This document shows, in pieces, positions 25,765 to 34,313 of a DNA stretch of 64,000 nucleotides. The notes beneath the pieces were generated by a model. The model worked only from the letters and a program-made list of their open reading frames with translations, ran no database searches and was not told the origin of the DNA. The first letter of the stretch is position 1. Each line of letters begins with the position of its first letter. This DNA comes from CBFFRJ01 sp051486985 (lineage in GTDB: Bacteria > Pseudomonadota > Gammaproteobacteria > Enterobacterales > Enterobacteriaceae): contig NZ_JAHVDV010000012.1 in NCBI RefSeq assembly GCF_051486985.1, forward strand, positions 1 to 64,000, in the 5' to 3' direction. A program made the position numbers and the translations under genes.

Positions 25765-26649
25765 CTATTGAGTCAACCCGGCGCTGTTGCGCACCTGTTC
25801 CAGGATGGCGGTCCAGTCTTCGCGACCACGTCCGGCGGCGCGTGCCTGGTTGTAAACTTCGCGGGAGGCCGCGCCCAGTGGCATGGGGACATGCAGTTGG
25901 TTGGCGACATCCAGCGCGATGCCAAGATCTTTGTGAGCAAGGTCGATCATGAAGGCAGGGGAAAGATCGCCTTTGAGCACCTTATTCGGCCAGGAGGTGG
26001 TGAAATGGCCTTTTCCGGCGGGCGTACCGCTCATGACTTTCAGCGCCACGTCGAAGGAGAGGCCAAGTGCCTCACATAACACCGCCGCTTCGGCTGACAA
26101 CGCATTCAGTGCGATACTCATGTAGTTGTTAATCAGCTTCACGCGAATACCCATGCCTGGACCACCCGCATTGACCAGCTCATTACCCATGGCCATTAAA
26201 ATGGGGGCGGCGCGTTCTACTTGCTGCTCGGTGCCCCCGGCCAGTAACAACAGCGTGCCGGCAATAGCATGGTCGGATGTACGTCCTACGGGGGCATCCA
26301 TCATGGCGAAACCTTTTTTACGCATGTCGTTGATAAGCGCGTCGGTTTGCAGGGGGTGGATGGTTGACATATCGATAACCAGGGCGTCAGGAGATAACCC
26401 TTCGCAGACGCCGTGTTCGCCAAACAATACCGTGCGCACCAGGTCACCATTCGGAAGCATGGTTATCACGAACTCAGCATCGGTAGCGGCTTGTGCGGGT
26501 GTCGAAGCCTGTTGAGCGCCCTTACTCACCAGATGTTGCACTGCGGCAGGATTTACGTCGTAGACCTTTAACTGATGACCCTTTTTAAGCAGATTGCTCG
26601 CCATTGGCGCGCCCATCTGCCCAAGTCCTATAAATGCAATGACCGGCAT
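25765..26649 (-). CDS. yihU: Sulfolactaldehyde reductase
   Basis: A 294-residue NADH-dependent reductase of the beta-hydroxyacid dehydrogenase family. It reduces sulfolactaldehyde to 2,3-dihydroxypropane-1-sulfonate, regenerating NAD+. The Rossmann motif GLGQMGAPMASN lies at residues 7-18, the substrate motif is DAPVGR, and the catalytic lysine is in RVKLINNYM near residue 171. The ATG at 26649 (MPVIAFIGLGQMG), preceded by AGGAGAACGG, fits the E. coli N-terminus. It is the first gene of the minus-strand operon and divergent from yihV. Confidence 0.95.
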   Translation of the reverse strand: MPVIAFIGLGQMGAPMASNLLKKGHQLKVYDVNPAAVQHLVSKGAQQASTPAQAATDAEFVITMLPNGDLVRTVLFGEHGVCEGLSPDALVIDMSTIHPLQTDALINDMRKKGFAMMDAPVGRTSDHAIAGTLLLLAGGTEQQVERAAPILMAMGNELVNAGGPGMGIRVKLINNYMSIALNALSAEAAVLCEALGLSFDVALKVMSGTPAGKGHFTTSWPNKVLKGDLSPAFMIDLAHKDLGIALDVANQLHVPMPLGAASREVYNQARAAGRGREDWTAILEQVRNSAGLTQ

Positions 26650-26818
26650 ACCGTTCTCCTGTAAGTGAGTAGATGTCATATTTTGTCAATTATTGCGCAC
26701 TTGTGGTGTCTGTTTTTGATCGTATTTGTAATTTATGGTTGAAAAATTGACAGCTGTCACTTTTTAAACATTTCGTGAAATTAAAATGATCCCATCTCAA
26801 ATCAGTGAAGGAATGACC
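26650..26818. promoter_or_regulatory. Divergent yihU/yihV control region
   Basis: A 169-bp AT-rich gap between the two sulfoglycolysis transcription units. It holds a perfect 12-bp palindrome TGACAGCTGTCA at 26748-26759 overlapping a TTGACA hexamer. CsqR (YihW), encoded just downstream of yihV, is known in E. coli to bind this intergenic region, so this palindrome is a candidate operator or promoter element. Confidence 0.5.
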
Positions 26819-27715
26819 ATGATTCGCGTTGCTTGTGTAGGCATTACCGTGATGGATCGCATCTATTACGTGGAGGGATTACCAACGGAAGGCGGTAAAT
26901 ATGTGGCGAAACGTTATACGGAAGTGGGCGGAGGTCCGGCGGCGACTGCCGCAGTAGCGGCAGCGAAACTCGGTGCGCAGGTAGACTTCATTGGCCGCGT
27001 CGGAGATGACGACACCGGAAACAGCCTGCTGGCGGAGCTGGAATCCCAGGGGGTCAATACACGCTATACCCGACGCTACGCGGGGGCGAAGTCGTCACAA
27101 TCGGCGATCATGGTGGATGCAAAAGGGGAGCGAATCATTGTTAACTTCCCCAGCCCGGATTTGCTGGCGGATGCTGACTGGTTAACGGAGATCGATTTCT
27201 CGCAGTGGGATGTCGTACTGGCGGATGTACGCTGGCATGACGGAGCAAAACAGGCCTTTACCTTAGCGCGCCAGCAGGGGGTGATGACGGTACTGGATGG
27301 TGACGTTACGCCACAGGATATCAGCGAGCTGGTGGCGCTCTGCGATCATGCGGCTTTCTCTGAGCCGGGTCTGGCGCGTCTGACGGGGCTGAAAGAGACG
27401 AACGCGGCCCTGAAGCAAGCGCAAACGCTCACAAATGGACATGTCTACGTGACCCGCGGCCGCGAAGGTTGTGACTGGATAGAGCACGGCCACTTACAGC
27501 ATCAGTCCGGATTTGCTGTCGACGTTGTCGATACCACCGGAGCCGGGGATGTTTTTCATGGCGCCCTGGCATTCAGCCTGGCATCCGGCACCACAATAAC
27601 GGAAGCGGTAAGGTTTGCCAGTGGCGTGGCAGCGCTTAAATGCACACGACCAGGTGGGCGTGCCGGGATCCCCGACTGTGATCAAACCCGCTCTTTCTTG
27701 TCACTTTTTGTATAA
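26819..27715 (+). CDS. yihV: Sulfofructose kinase
   Basis: A 298-residue PfkB-family sugar kinase that phosphorylates 6-deoxy-6-sulfofructose at C1. The PfkB signatures are present: the N-terminal GGGPAATAAVAAAKLGA segment and the C-terminal DTTGAGDVFHGA, whose last Asp is the catalytic base. The ATG at 26819 follows GAAGGA and matches the E. coli start MIRVACVGITVMDR. It lies upstream of csqR by 34 bp on the same strand. Confidence 0.95.
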   Translation: MIRVACVGITVMDRIYYVEGLPTEGGKYVAKRYTEVGGGPAATAAVAAAKLGAQVDFIGRVGDDDTGNSLLAELESQGVNTRYTRRYAGAKSSQSAIMVDAKGERIIVNFPSPDLLADADWLTEIDFSQWDVVLADVRWHDGAKQAFTLARQQGVMTVLDGDVTPQDISELVALCDHAAFSEPGLARLTGLKETNAALKQAQTLTNGHVYVTRGREGCDWIEHGHLQHQSGFAVDVVDTTGAGDVFHGALAFSLASGTTITEAVRFASGVAALKCTRPGGRAGIPDCDQTRSFLSLFV

Positions 27716-27749
27716 AATGCGGGGCACGATGGTGTTAAGAGGGATACCC

Positions 27750-28559
27750 ATGAGCCTTACCGAACTAACCGGTAATCCACGGCATGACCACCTGCTGGCA
27801 CTGATTGCCGAGCGTGGCTATATGAATATTGACGAACTGGCGCAACTGTTGGATGTGTCTACTCAAACCGTTCGACGCGATATCCGTAAGTTAAGCGATC
27901 AGGGGTTGATCACCCGCCATCACGGGGGGGCAGGGCGCGCCTCCAGTGTCGTGAACACGGCATTTGAACAGCGCGAAGTCTCTTTGCTGGATGAGAAAAA
28001 AGCGATTGCTGAAGCCATTGCCGATTACATCCCTGACGGTTCGACGGTGTTTATTACCATCGGGACAACGGTCGAGCATGTCGCCAGAGCCCTGCTTAAT
28101 CATCAGCACCTTCGTATCATTACTAATAGCTTACGTGTAGCGCATATCCTGTATAAAAATCCGCAGTTTGAAGTGATGGTCCCTGGTGGAACGCTACGCG
28201 CGCACAATGGCGGAATTATTGGTCCGGCGGCGGCGAGTTTTGTGCAGGGGTTCCGGGCTGATTATCTGGTGACCAGTATTGGGGCCATTGAACATGACGG
28301 TGCGCTGCTGGAGTTTGATGTCAACGAGGCTGCTGTCGCCAAAGCGATGATGGCCCATTCGCGGCAAATTTTACTGGCGGTCGATCATACTAAATTCCAT
28401 GCCTCTGCAGCCGTGGAAATTGGTAATATCAGCCAGATTACCGCCCTGTTTAGTGACAAAACGCCGCCAACACCGATCAACCTGGTGCTGAGAAGCAACC
28501 AAATCGAAATGAATCTCATCGCGGTTGAACAGATCGCGTCTGAGATAAATGCTGGATAG
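27750..28559 (+). CDS. csqR: DeoR-family repressor of sulfoquinovose catabolism CsqR (YihW)
   Basis: A 269-residue DeoR-family regulator. The N-terminal winged helix-turn-helix contains the family signature STQTVRRDIRKLSDQGLITR. The C-terminal sugar-phosphate sensing domain includes IGTTVEHVARALL and ITNSLRVAHIL. In E. coli CsqR represses the yih genes and is released by sulfoquinovose-related ligands. The ATG at 27750 is preceded by AAGAGGG and matches E. coli. The C-terminus is a little longer than the 261-residue E. coli protein. Confidence 0.94.
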   Translation: MSLTELTGNPRHDHLLALIAERGYMNIDELAQLLDVSTQTVRRDIRKLSDQGLITRHHGGAGRASSVVNTAFEQREVSLLDEKKAIAEAIADYIPDGSTVFITIGTTVEHVARALLNHQHLRIITNSLRVAHILYKNPQFEVMVPGGTLRAHNGGIIGPAAASFVQGFRADYLVTSIGAIEHDGALLEFDVNEAAVAKAMMAHSRQILLAVDHTKFHASAAVEIGNISQITALFSDKTPPTPINLVLRSNQIEMNLIAVEQIASEINAG

Positions 28560-28680
28560 TCAGCCAGACCACGGTCTTACCACACCATTACTTTTCCCTT
28601 CGCCTGCGTGAGTGGGCGAACTATTCAACCTCAGACTTTCCCGCTACAGTTAACTTTCCACGGCAAACAAGGAGAGGAAA

Positions 28681-29280
28681 ATGCTCTATATCTTTGATTT
28701 GGGTAATGTGATCGTCGATATCGACTTCAACCGGGTGCTGGGTGCATGGAGTGATTTCAGCCGCGTGCCGTTGGCAACACTGAAGCAGAGCTTTACGATG
28801 GGCGAACCGTTTCACCGGCACGAACGCGGGGAGATCAGTGATGAAGATTTTGCCAAAGCGCTGTGTGAAGAGATGGCATTGCCGCTCAGCTATGAGCAGT
28901 TTTCCACGGGATGGCAGACTGTCTTCGTTTCGCTGCGAAAAGAGGTCATCACTATCATGCAGAAACTGCGTGAGCAGGGGCATCGCGTCGTCGTGCTTTC
29001 AAACACTAATCGCCTTCACACCACGTACTGGCCCGACCAGTACCCGGAAATCCGCGCCGCCGCAGACCACATCTATCTCTCTCAGGAGATGGGCATGCGT
29101 AAGCCAGAGGCAAGGATTTATCAGCAGGTGCTGGCGCGTGAAGGGTTCAGTGCCGCAGATACGGTTTTCTTTGATGACAATCCTGACAATATCGAAGGGG
29201 CTAACCAGCTGGGGATCACCAGCATACTGGTCGTCGATAAACAGACCGTGACGGACTATTTTGCGAAGCAGCTATGTTAA
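28681..29280 (+). CDS. yihX: Alpha-D-glucose-1-phosphate phosphatase YihX
   Basis: A 199-residue HAD-superfamily phosphatase that hydrolyses glucose 1-phosphate. The expected DxD nucleophile motif is altered at its first part, reading FDLGNVIVDID, as in E. coli YihX. Motif II is VVLSNTNR and motif IV is FFDDNPDNIEGA. The ribosome site GGAGAGG precedes the ATG. The end overlaps the yihY start by 7 bp, so the genes are coupled. Confidence 0.95.
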   Translation: MLYIFDLGNVIVDIDFNRVLGAWSDFSRVPLATLKQSFTMGEPFHRHERGEISDEDFAKALCEEMALPLSYEQFSTGWQTVFVSLRKEVITIMQKLREQGHRVVVLSNTNRLHTTYWPDQYPEIRAAADHIYLSQEMGMRKPEARIYQQVLAREGFSAADTVFFDDNPDNIEGANQLGITSILVVDKQTVTDYFAKQLC

Positions 29281-30146
29281 AACTTTTTCGTCATAAGGCG
29301 AAACACCATTCAGGGCCGATCCTGGCCTGGCTCAAACTCCTCTGGCAGCGTATTGATGAAGACCATATGACGACGCTGGCGGGGAACCTGGCCTATGTGT
29401 CTTTGTTGTCACTGGTACCGCTGGTGGCAGTCATCTTTGCGTTGTTTGCGGCATTTCCGATGTTCTCAGATGTCAGTATTCAGCTGCGACACTTTGTCTT
29501 TGCCAACTTTATCCCTACCACGGGCGATGTCATTCAGAACTACATCGAGCAGTTTGTGGCAAACTCCAGCAAGATGACGGCGGTGGGGGCATGTGGCCTG
29601 ATTGTCACCTCCCTGTTGTTAATGTATTCCATTGACAGTGCGCTCAATGCTATCTGGCGCAGCACCCGCGTGCGCCCACGCGTCTACTCTTTCGCCGTTT
29701 ACTGGATGATATTAACGCTGGGGCCACTGCTGGCCGGAGCAAGTCTGGCTATTAGCTCATATCTGCTGTCGCTACGTTGGGCAAGCGAGCTGAATAGTGT
29801 CATTGATGATGTGCTGCGCATCTTTCCCCTGATTTTATCCTGGCTCTCTTTTTGGTTGCTTTACAGCGTTGTACCAACCACCCGGGTACCCAATCGGGAC
29901 GCTATTATTGGTGCTTTTGTCGCTGCGGTACTCTTTGAGGCGGGTAAAAAAGGGTTCGCGCTTTATATCACCACATTTCCTTCTTATCAGCTTATCTATG
30001 GCGTGCTGGCTGTTATCCCTATTCTGTTTCTTTGGGTCTACTGGACCTGGTGTATCGTCTTGCTTGGTGCGGAAATAACTGTCACTCTCGGAGAATACCG
30101 AAAACTAAAAACCGCAGCAGAACAAGAAGAAGCAGACCAACCATGA
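29274..30146 (+). CDS. yihY: UPF0761 family inner membrane protein YihY
   Basis: A 290-residue integral membrane protein of the YihY/BrkB family (once wrongly named RNase BN). It has about six predicted membrane helices and the conserved N-terminal TTLAGNLAYVSLLSLVPL motif and GKKGFALYI loop. The C-terminal tail is charged and cytoplasmic (ENRKLK-like, ending EEADQP). Function is not established. It overlaps both yihX and dtd by a few bases. Confidence 0.93.
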   Translation: MLKLFRHKAKHHSGPILAWLKLLWQRIDEDHMTTLAGNLAYVSLLSLVPLVAVIFALFAAFPMFSDVSIQLRHFVFANFIPTTGDVIQNYIEQFVANSSKMTAVGACGLIVTSLLLMYSIDSALNAIWRSTRVRPRVYSFAVYWMILTLGPLLAGASLAISSYLLSLRWASELNSVIDDVLRIFPLILSWLSFWLLYSVVPTTRVPNRDAIIGAFVAAVLFEAGKKGFALYITTFPSYQLIYGVLAVIPILFLWVYWTWCIVLLGAEITVTLGEYRKLKTAAEQEEADQP

Positions 30147-30580
30147 TTGCATTGATTCAGCGCGTATCTCAGGCCAGCGTGTCCGTGGCGGGAGAAGTGA
30201 CGGGTGAAATCGGCCCGGGACTTTTGGTGTTGTTAGGTGTCGAAAAGGAAGATGATGAGCAGAAAGCGAACCGTCTTTGCGAGCGCGTTCTGGGATATCG
30301 CATTTTCAGTGACGCTGACGGCAAGATGAACCTCAACGTTCAACAATCCAGTGGTAGTCTACTGGTCGTATCACAATTTACGCTGGCGGCGGATACGGAA
30401 CGCGGCATGCGTCCGGGCTTCTCCAGGGGGGCAGCCCCGGAAAAAGCCGAAGCCCTGTATGACTATTTCGTGAGTCGTTGCCGCAGCCAACAAATTGAAA
30501 CACAAACCGGACGATTCGCTGCCGATATGCAGGTTTCGCTGGTCAACGATGGCCCCGTAACGTTCTGGTTGCAGGTATGA
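30143..30580 (+). CDS. dtd: D-aminoacyl-tRNA deacylase
   Basis: A 145-residue homodimeric proofreading enzyme that frees D-amino acids from mischarged tRNA. The two family signatures are present: LVVSQFTLAAD in the centre and the Gly-cisPro-type segment NDGPVTFWL at the C-terminus. The ATG at 30143 overlaps the yihY stop by 4 bp; longer upstream frames are shadows of yihY. The end overlaps fabY by 4 bp. Confidence 0.97.
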   Translation: MIALIQRVSQASVSVAGEVTGEIGPGLLVLLGVEKEDDEQKANRLCERVLGYRIFSDADGKMNLNVQQSSGSLLVVSQFTLAADTERGMRPGFSRGAAPEKAEALYDYFVSRCRSQQIETQTGRFAADMQVSLVNDGPVTFWLQV

Positions 30581-31566
30581 GCCAGCTTGCGGTGTTGCCC
30601 CGGGTCACAAGAGAGAATACAGCCATGTATCACCTTCGCGTACCGCAAACAGAAGAAGAGCTAGAGCTTTACTACCAGTTCCGTTGGGAGATGCTCCGCA
30701 AGCCGCTGCATCAGCCAAAAGGTTCCGAACGTGATGCCTGGGATGCCATGGCCCATCATCAAATGGTTGTGGATGAAGAGGGTAAGCTGGTGGCCGTAGG
30801 CCGGCTTTACATCAACGCGGATAACGAGGCGTCTATCCGCTTTATGGCGGTCCATCCCTCAGTGCAGGACAAGGGGTTAGGGACGCTGATGGCGATGACC
30901 CTGGAATCCGTCGCCCGTCAGGAAGGCGTCAAGCGTGTGACCTGCAGCGCACGTGAAGATGCCGTGGAGTTCTTTGCCAAACTGGGGTTCGTCAACGAGG
31001 GTGAGATAACCGCGCCACAGACCACCCCGGTGCGTCACTTTTTGATGATTAAACCCGTTGCCACCCTGGATGACATATTGCACCGCGGGGACTGGTGCGG
31101 GCAGTTGCAGCAGGCATGGTATGAACATATTCCGCTGAGCGAAAAGATGGGTGTTCGTATCCAGCAGTATACCGGGCAAAAATTTATCACCACGATGCCG
31201 GAAGCGGGCAACCAGAATCCGCACCACACGCTCTTTGCCGGAAGTCTGTTTTCGCTGGCAACGCTCACGGGCTGGGGGCTTATCTGGTTAATGCTGCGGG
31301 AACGCCACCTTGGTGGAACGATTATCCTCGCGGATGCGCATATTCGTTACAGTAGTCCTATCACCGGAAAACCGAGCGCAATTGCCGATCTGGGCTCGTT
31401 AAGTGGCGATCTCGACAGGCTGGCACGCGGGCGCAAGGCGCGCGTGCAACTTCAGGTTGAACTGTTTGGCGATGATAAACAGGGCGCTGTGTTTGAAGCG
31501 GTTTACATCGTTCTTCCCGCCACACCCTTTGGGCCGCTTGAAGAAGGTGGCAACGAAGAGGAGTAA
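30577..31566 (+). CDS. fabY: FabY (YiiD), acetyltransferase-hotdog protein of fatty acid initiation
   Basis: A 329-residue two-domain protein. The N-terminal GNAT acetyltransferase domain contains MAVHPSVQDKGLGTLMA. The C-terminal half has the YiiD hotdog (thioesterase-like) domain, with PHHTLFAGSLFSLATLTGWG. In E. coli FabY can start fatty acid synthesis by an acetoacetyl-ACP-forming route independent of FabH. Its start overlaps dtd, so the four genes yihX-yihY-dtd-fabY are translationally linked. Confidence 0.93.
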   Translation: MSQLAVLPRVTRENTAMYHLRVPQTEEELELYYQFRWEMLRKPLHQPKGSERDAWDAMAHHQMVVDEEGKLVAVGRLYINADNEASIRFMAVHPSVQDKGLGTLMAMTLESVARQEGVKRVTCSAREDAVEFFAKLGFVNEGEITAPQTTPVRHFLMIKPVATLDDILHRGDWCGQLQQAWYEHIPLSEKMGVRIQQYTGQKFITTMPEAGNQNPHHTLFAGSLFSLATLTGWGLIWLMLRERHLGGTIILADAHIRYSSPITGKPSAIADLGSLSGDLDRLARGRKARVQLQVELFGDDKQGAVFEAVYIVLPATPFGPLEEGGNEEE

Positions 31567-31573
31567 TAAACGC

Positions 31574-31594
31574 GTCCGGCGAAAGCCGGACTCT
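31574..31594. terminator. Terminator after fabY
   Basis: The perfect stem GTCCGGC-GAAA-GCCGGAC with a GAAA tetraloop follows the fabY stop. The T-tract behind it (TCTGTTTCT) is broken, so strength is uncertain. Confidence 0.65.
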
Positions 31595-31609
31595 GTTTCT
31601 CCAGCTTCT

Positions 31610-32517
31610 TTAAACTGCTATTCGCCATGCCACGTCCCGTACTGCGCCACGGGCCGCCTCGCTAATGCCCCCTAACTGGAAGAAGCCGTGTGTCACCCCG
31701 AGGTAGTGCTGACAGGTGCATGCCACGCCTTGCTCAATGAATCACTGATAAAGCGCTTCGCCTTCGTCACTCAGTGGATCAAATTCCGCGGTAATGATGT
31801 GGGTGGGAGGAAGACCGTGAAAATCATCTCGCCAGAGTGGACTGGCTTCCGGGTGCATAAAATCGGTGTCACCAAGGTACATCTCGTAGCCGCTCAGGAG
31901 CGAATCGCGTGTGATGATATAGTCCGCGCCATTACTGACATAACTTTCAAAATAAGCCGTTGCGTCCAGCATCGGGTATATCAGGATCAACTGCGCAGGC
32001 TGCCATGTGTGGGCTGCTTTTAAGCGAAGCGCTGTGACCAGGGCCAGATGCCCTCCTGCGCTGTCACCCGCCAGCGTGATTTTCTGGCGGTCGACGCCAA
32101 GCCCGGCGGCATGGTGCCAGATAATGTCTGCCCCTTTCTGTGCGTCATCATGTGCCGCCGGGAATTGTGCTCGGGTGCGAGACGGTACTGGAGTGCAATG
32201 ACCCGGCAGCCGCTGTAAAAGGCGAGTTGGCGTAATTGTTTGTCATGGGTAGCAAACTCTCCGCTGACAAAGCACCCACCATGATAGTAAATCAGCGTCG
32301 GTAATGCGCCAGCCGCAGCAAGGGGAGAGTAGAGACGAAATGCCATCCCCTCCCGTTCGATATCCTTCACGTTTACTCGGATTTCTGTCTCGTCGGCTAA
32401 CACCACGCTCGCAAGATAACCCGCCCTCCGATCGTCAATACTCTGCGCCCGCACTGAAGGCCGCCCGGCGGCGATAAACGCTTTTACCTGCTCTGCAATA
32501 CCCTTTTCCAGCGCCAT
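31610..32517 (-). pseudogene. Decayed alpha/beta hydrolase (HSL-family esterase)
   Basis: Reading on the minus strand from ATG 32517, the product has the HSL-family oxyanion motif YYHGGCFVSG and then RLAPEH. The frame breaks near 32165, where one base appears lost in the AATTCCC run; adding one base restores NFPAAHDDAQKGAD and the nucleophile motif GDSAGG. A second lesion is an in-frame TGA at 31742-31744. Beyond it the frame continues with the catalytic histidine segment THGFFQLGG to a TAA at 31610. The intact ancestor would be about 302 residues. Catalytic Ser, Asp (EFDPLSDEG) and His are all still visible, so the decay is recent. Substrate unknown. Confidence 0.88.
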
Positions 32518-32688
32518 GTCTAATGTCTCTTTCTGTATGAATATACAGTGTTACACCCTGAAAAAGTGCAGAGGAAAACGGTGATTTTCAGTAGGGGGCA
32601 GGTTCTGGAAAGCGGCTCGCAAAAGATTATTCCTGACGTTGTACTAGTCACTTTTTCGGTTCTAAATTCTGGATTTGAATTTACAGGT

Positions 32689-32705
32689 ATACGTCATTGA
32701 CGTAT
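32689..32705. promoter_or_regulatory. Palindromic operator of the HigB/NadS pair
   Basis: ATACGTCA-T-TGACGTAT is a perfect 8+8 bp inverted repeat 38 bp upstream of the toxin start. Type II toxin-antitoxin genes of this class are normally autorepressed by the HTH antitoxin at such sites. Confidence 0.65.
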
Positions 32706-32743
32706 GAAAATCGTTGTCAGACTCAGCCAATGGCGTAGAATCC

Positions 32744-33055
32744 ATGCTATTTATAGAGACGGAAATCTTTACTGAGGATGTAAAAAAGCTGCTGAAAGAG
32801 GAAGAGTATCATCGTCTTCAGGTTTTTCTTGCTACGCAGCCTGACTACGGCGACCTGATTCCAGAAACAGGCGGTTTGAGAAAGATGCGCTGGGGATCTT
32901 CAGGGAAAGGAAAGCGAGGCGGTGTCCGGGTTATTTACTTTTATCAAGCCCGTCGTTTCGAAATCAGGTTGCTTCTACTCTATCAAAAAGGCGTTAAAGA
33001 TAATCTCTCATCGCAGGAAAAAGAGATGCTGAGGCTACTGAATAAGAGGTGGTAA
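32744..33055 (+). CDS. RelE/HigB-type toxin
   Basis: A 103-residue toxin of the RelE/ParE superfamily, HigB-2/RelE-like subgroup, expected to be a ribosome-dependent mRNA interferase. The central GGLRKMRWGSSGKGKRGGVR segment is typical of the subgroup, followed by alternating beta strands and a C-terminal helix. The ATG at 32744 is chosen because homologues begin with a similar FIET stretch; a TTG start 30 bases upstream is also open. The antitoxin follows at once, in the toxin-first order of higBA modules. Confidence 0.85.
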   Translation: MLFIETEIFTEDVKKLLKEEEYHRLQVFLATQPDYGDLIPETGGLRKMRWGSSGKGKRGGVRVIYFYQARRFEIRLLLLYQKGVKDNLSSQEKEMLRLLNKRW

Positions 33056-33346
33056 ATGGATAAGGCACTGTTTGAACGATTAACCAAAAGCATGGAACAA
33101 ATGAATGAAATTGTTGACGGGAATCGACAGCCTTCCCGCACTTTTCATATTGATGCGATGAAGATTAAAGAAATCCGGCAGGTGTCGGGGTTATCGCAGA
33201 CTAAATTTGCGAATCTCATTTCTGTAAGCGTAGATACTTTACGCAACTGGGAACAGGGCCGCCGTTCACCTACCGGGCCAGCAAAGGCTTTATTACGAGC
33301 CATTGCTAATGATCCTCAGCATGTCATTCCTGCATTGGCACAGTAG
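33056..33346 (+). CDS. HTH-type antitoxin (NadS family)
   Basis: A 96-residue XRE-type DNA-binding protein. The helix-turn-helix covers KIKEIRQVSGLSQTKFANLI and SVDTLRNWEQGRRSPTGPAK. It starts directly after the toxin stop codon, so the pair is translationally coupled. It should neutralise the upstream toxin and repress the pair through the palindrome at 32689-32705. A related, partly decayed pair is found at 40330-40944. Confidence 0.85.
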   Translation: MDKALFERLTKSMEQMNEIVDGNRQPSRTFHIDAMKIKEIRQVSGLSQTKFANLISVSVDTLRNWEQGRRSPTGPAKALLRAIANDPQHVIPALAQ

Positions 33347-33350
33347 AGCG

Positions 33351-33382
33351 CCCGGGAGAACTCAGATCTGCCGGGCTTTTCA
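33351..33382. terminator. Terminator between antitoxin and fdhE
   Basis: GCCCGG and CCGGGC form a stem around a 16-base loop, followed on the plus strand by TTTTC. It ends the toxin-antitoxin message before the convergent fdhE. Confidence 0.6.
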
Positions 33383-33383
33383 A

Positions 33384-34313
33384 TTACTCCCCTTCACCAG
33401 GGAAGAGGAACGGGTTGATCGAGCTGCGGGCAAAACCCTCTTGCTCCATGCGTGCATCGAGCACCAGTGACGCCAGGTCATCGGCAACGGCTTCCACGTT
33501 CGGGTCTTTTTCCTGATAGAGAATTTTCAGGTAAGTCCCGCAATCGCCACAGGTTTCTGTTTTGATTGCCGCCTGTTCGCTGTCCAGTGACCAGTAATGC
33601 AGATCGCGGGTCTGTTCGCAGTTGCTGCATTTGATGCGTACCACGTGCCACTCGGTCTCACACAAATTACAGTGCAGATAGCGTAAACCCTGCGTGGAAC
33701 CAATATGCACCATGCTTGAAACAGGCATGGAGCCGCATACCGGGCAAAACTGACGCTGCTCACCATATTCTGCGCGGGCTTTGCCGGGAATGAGGCTGGC
33801 CATCTGTGCCCAATAGAGCGACAGGGCCGCCCAGATGAACGGTGCCTTATCACTGCTGACAGCGCTAAAGTCAGCGGCAAAGAGCGCGCCTGCCATTGCT
33901 TCCAGCTCCTGCTCTGACGCCTTTTCGAGATTCTCGATAACCGCCAGCGCCGGGCCGCTCATCTCAGGCTTCAGCTCAGCAATGAGCGAATGCAGCAGCC
34001 GCTGCCAGTGCTTGTCGCGCGGCAGGACGTGAATATCCAACGGTGGCTTACCCTGATCGTTGGCCTCTTTGATGCGGGCGGTCAAATCCATCTGCAACGG
34101 GTGGTCGTACAGAACCACTTCCTGAGCATGGGCGATAAGAGCGGCGAAGCGCAGATAGTCGCCCAGCGGATTATTTTCAGCCAGTTCGCGCAGGCGTTCC
34201 GCCCGGCGGTTATAGAGATTTTTCAGCCTGGGGAATAATAACGGCGGAATCACTTCCGCCGTGCGTTTCTCGCTCTTCTCCAGCTCATCTTGCGGGATTA
34301 TGCGAATACTCAT
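33384..34313 (-). CDS. fdhE: Formate dehydrogenase accessory protein FdhE
   Basis: A 309-residue cytoplasmic maturation factor for respiratory formate dehydrogenases. Four CxxC pairs (FCPVCGSMP, CNLCETEW, CSNCEQTR, CGDCGTYL) between about residues 185 and 275 form rubredoxin-like iron sites that contact the catalytic subunit. It overlaps fdoI by 4 bp and is the last gene of the minus-strand fdo operon. Confidence 0.97.
   Translation of the reverse strand: MSIRIIPQDELEKSEKRTAEVIPPLLFPRLKNLYNRRAERLRELAENNPLGDYLRFAALIAHAQEVVLYDHPLQMDLTARIKEANDQGKPPLDIHVLPRDKHWQRLLHSLIAELKPEMSGPALAVIENLEKASEQELEAMAGALFAADFSAVSSDKAPFIWAALSLYWAQMASLIPGKARAEYGEQRQFCPVCGSMPVSSMVHIGSTQGLRYLHCNLCETEWHVVRIKCSNCEQTRDLHYWSLDSEQAAIKTETCGDCGTYLKILYQEKDPNVEAVADDLASLVLDARMEQEGFARSSINPFLFPGEGE

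Noticed and set aside
30032..30580. A longer dtd starting at 30032
   Set aside because: The extra residues are yihY sequence in another frame; dtd starts at 30143 with the conserved MIALIQRVSQASVSV.
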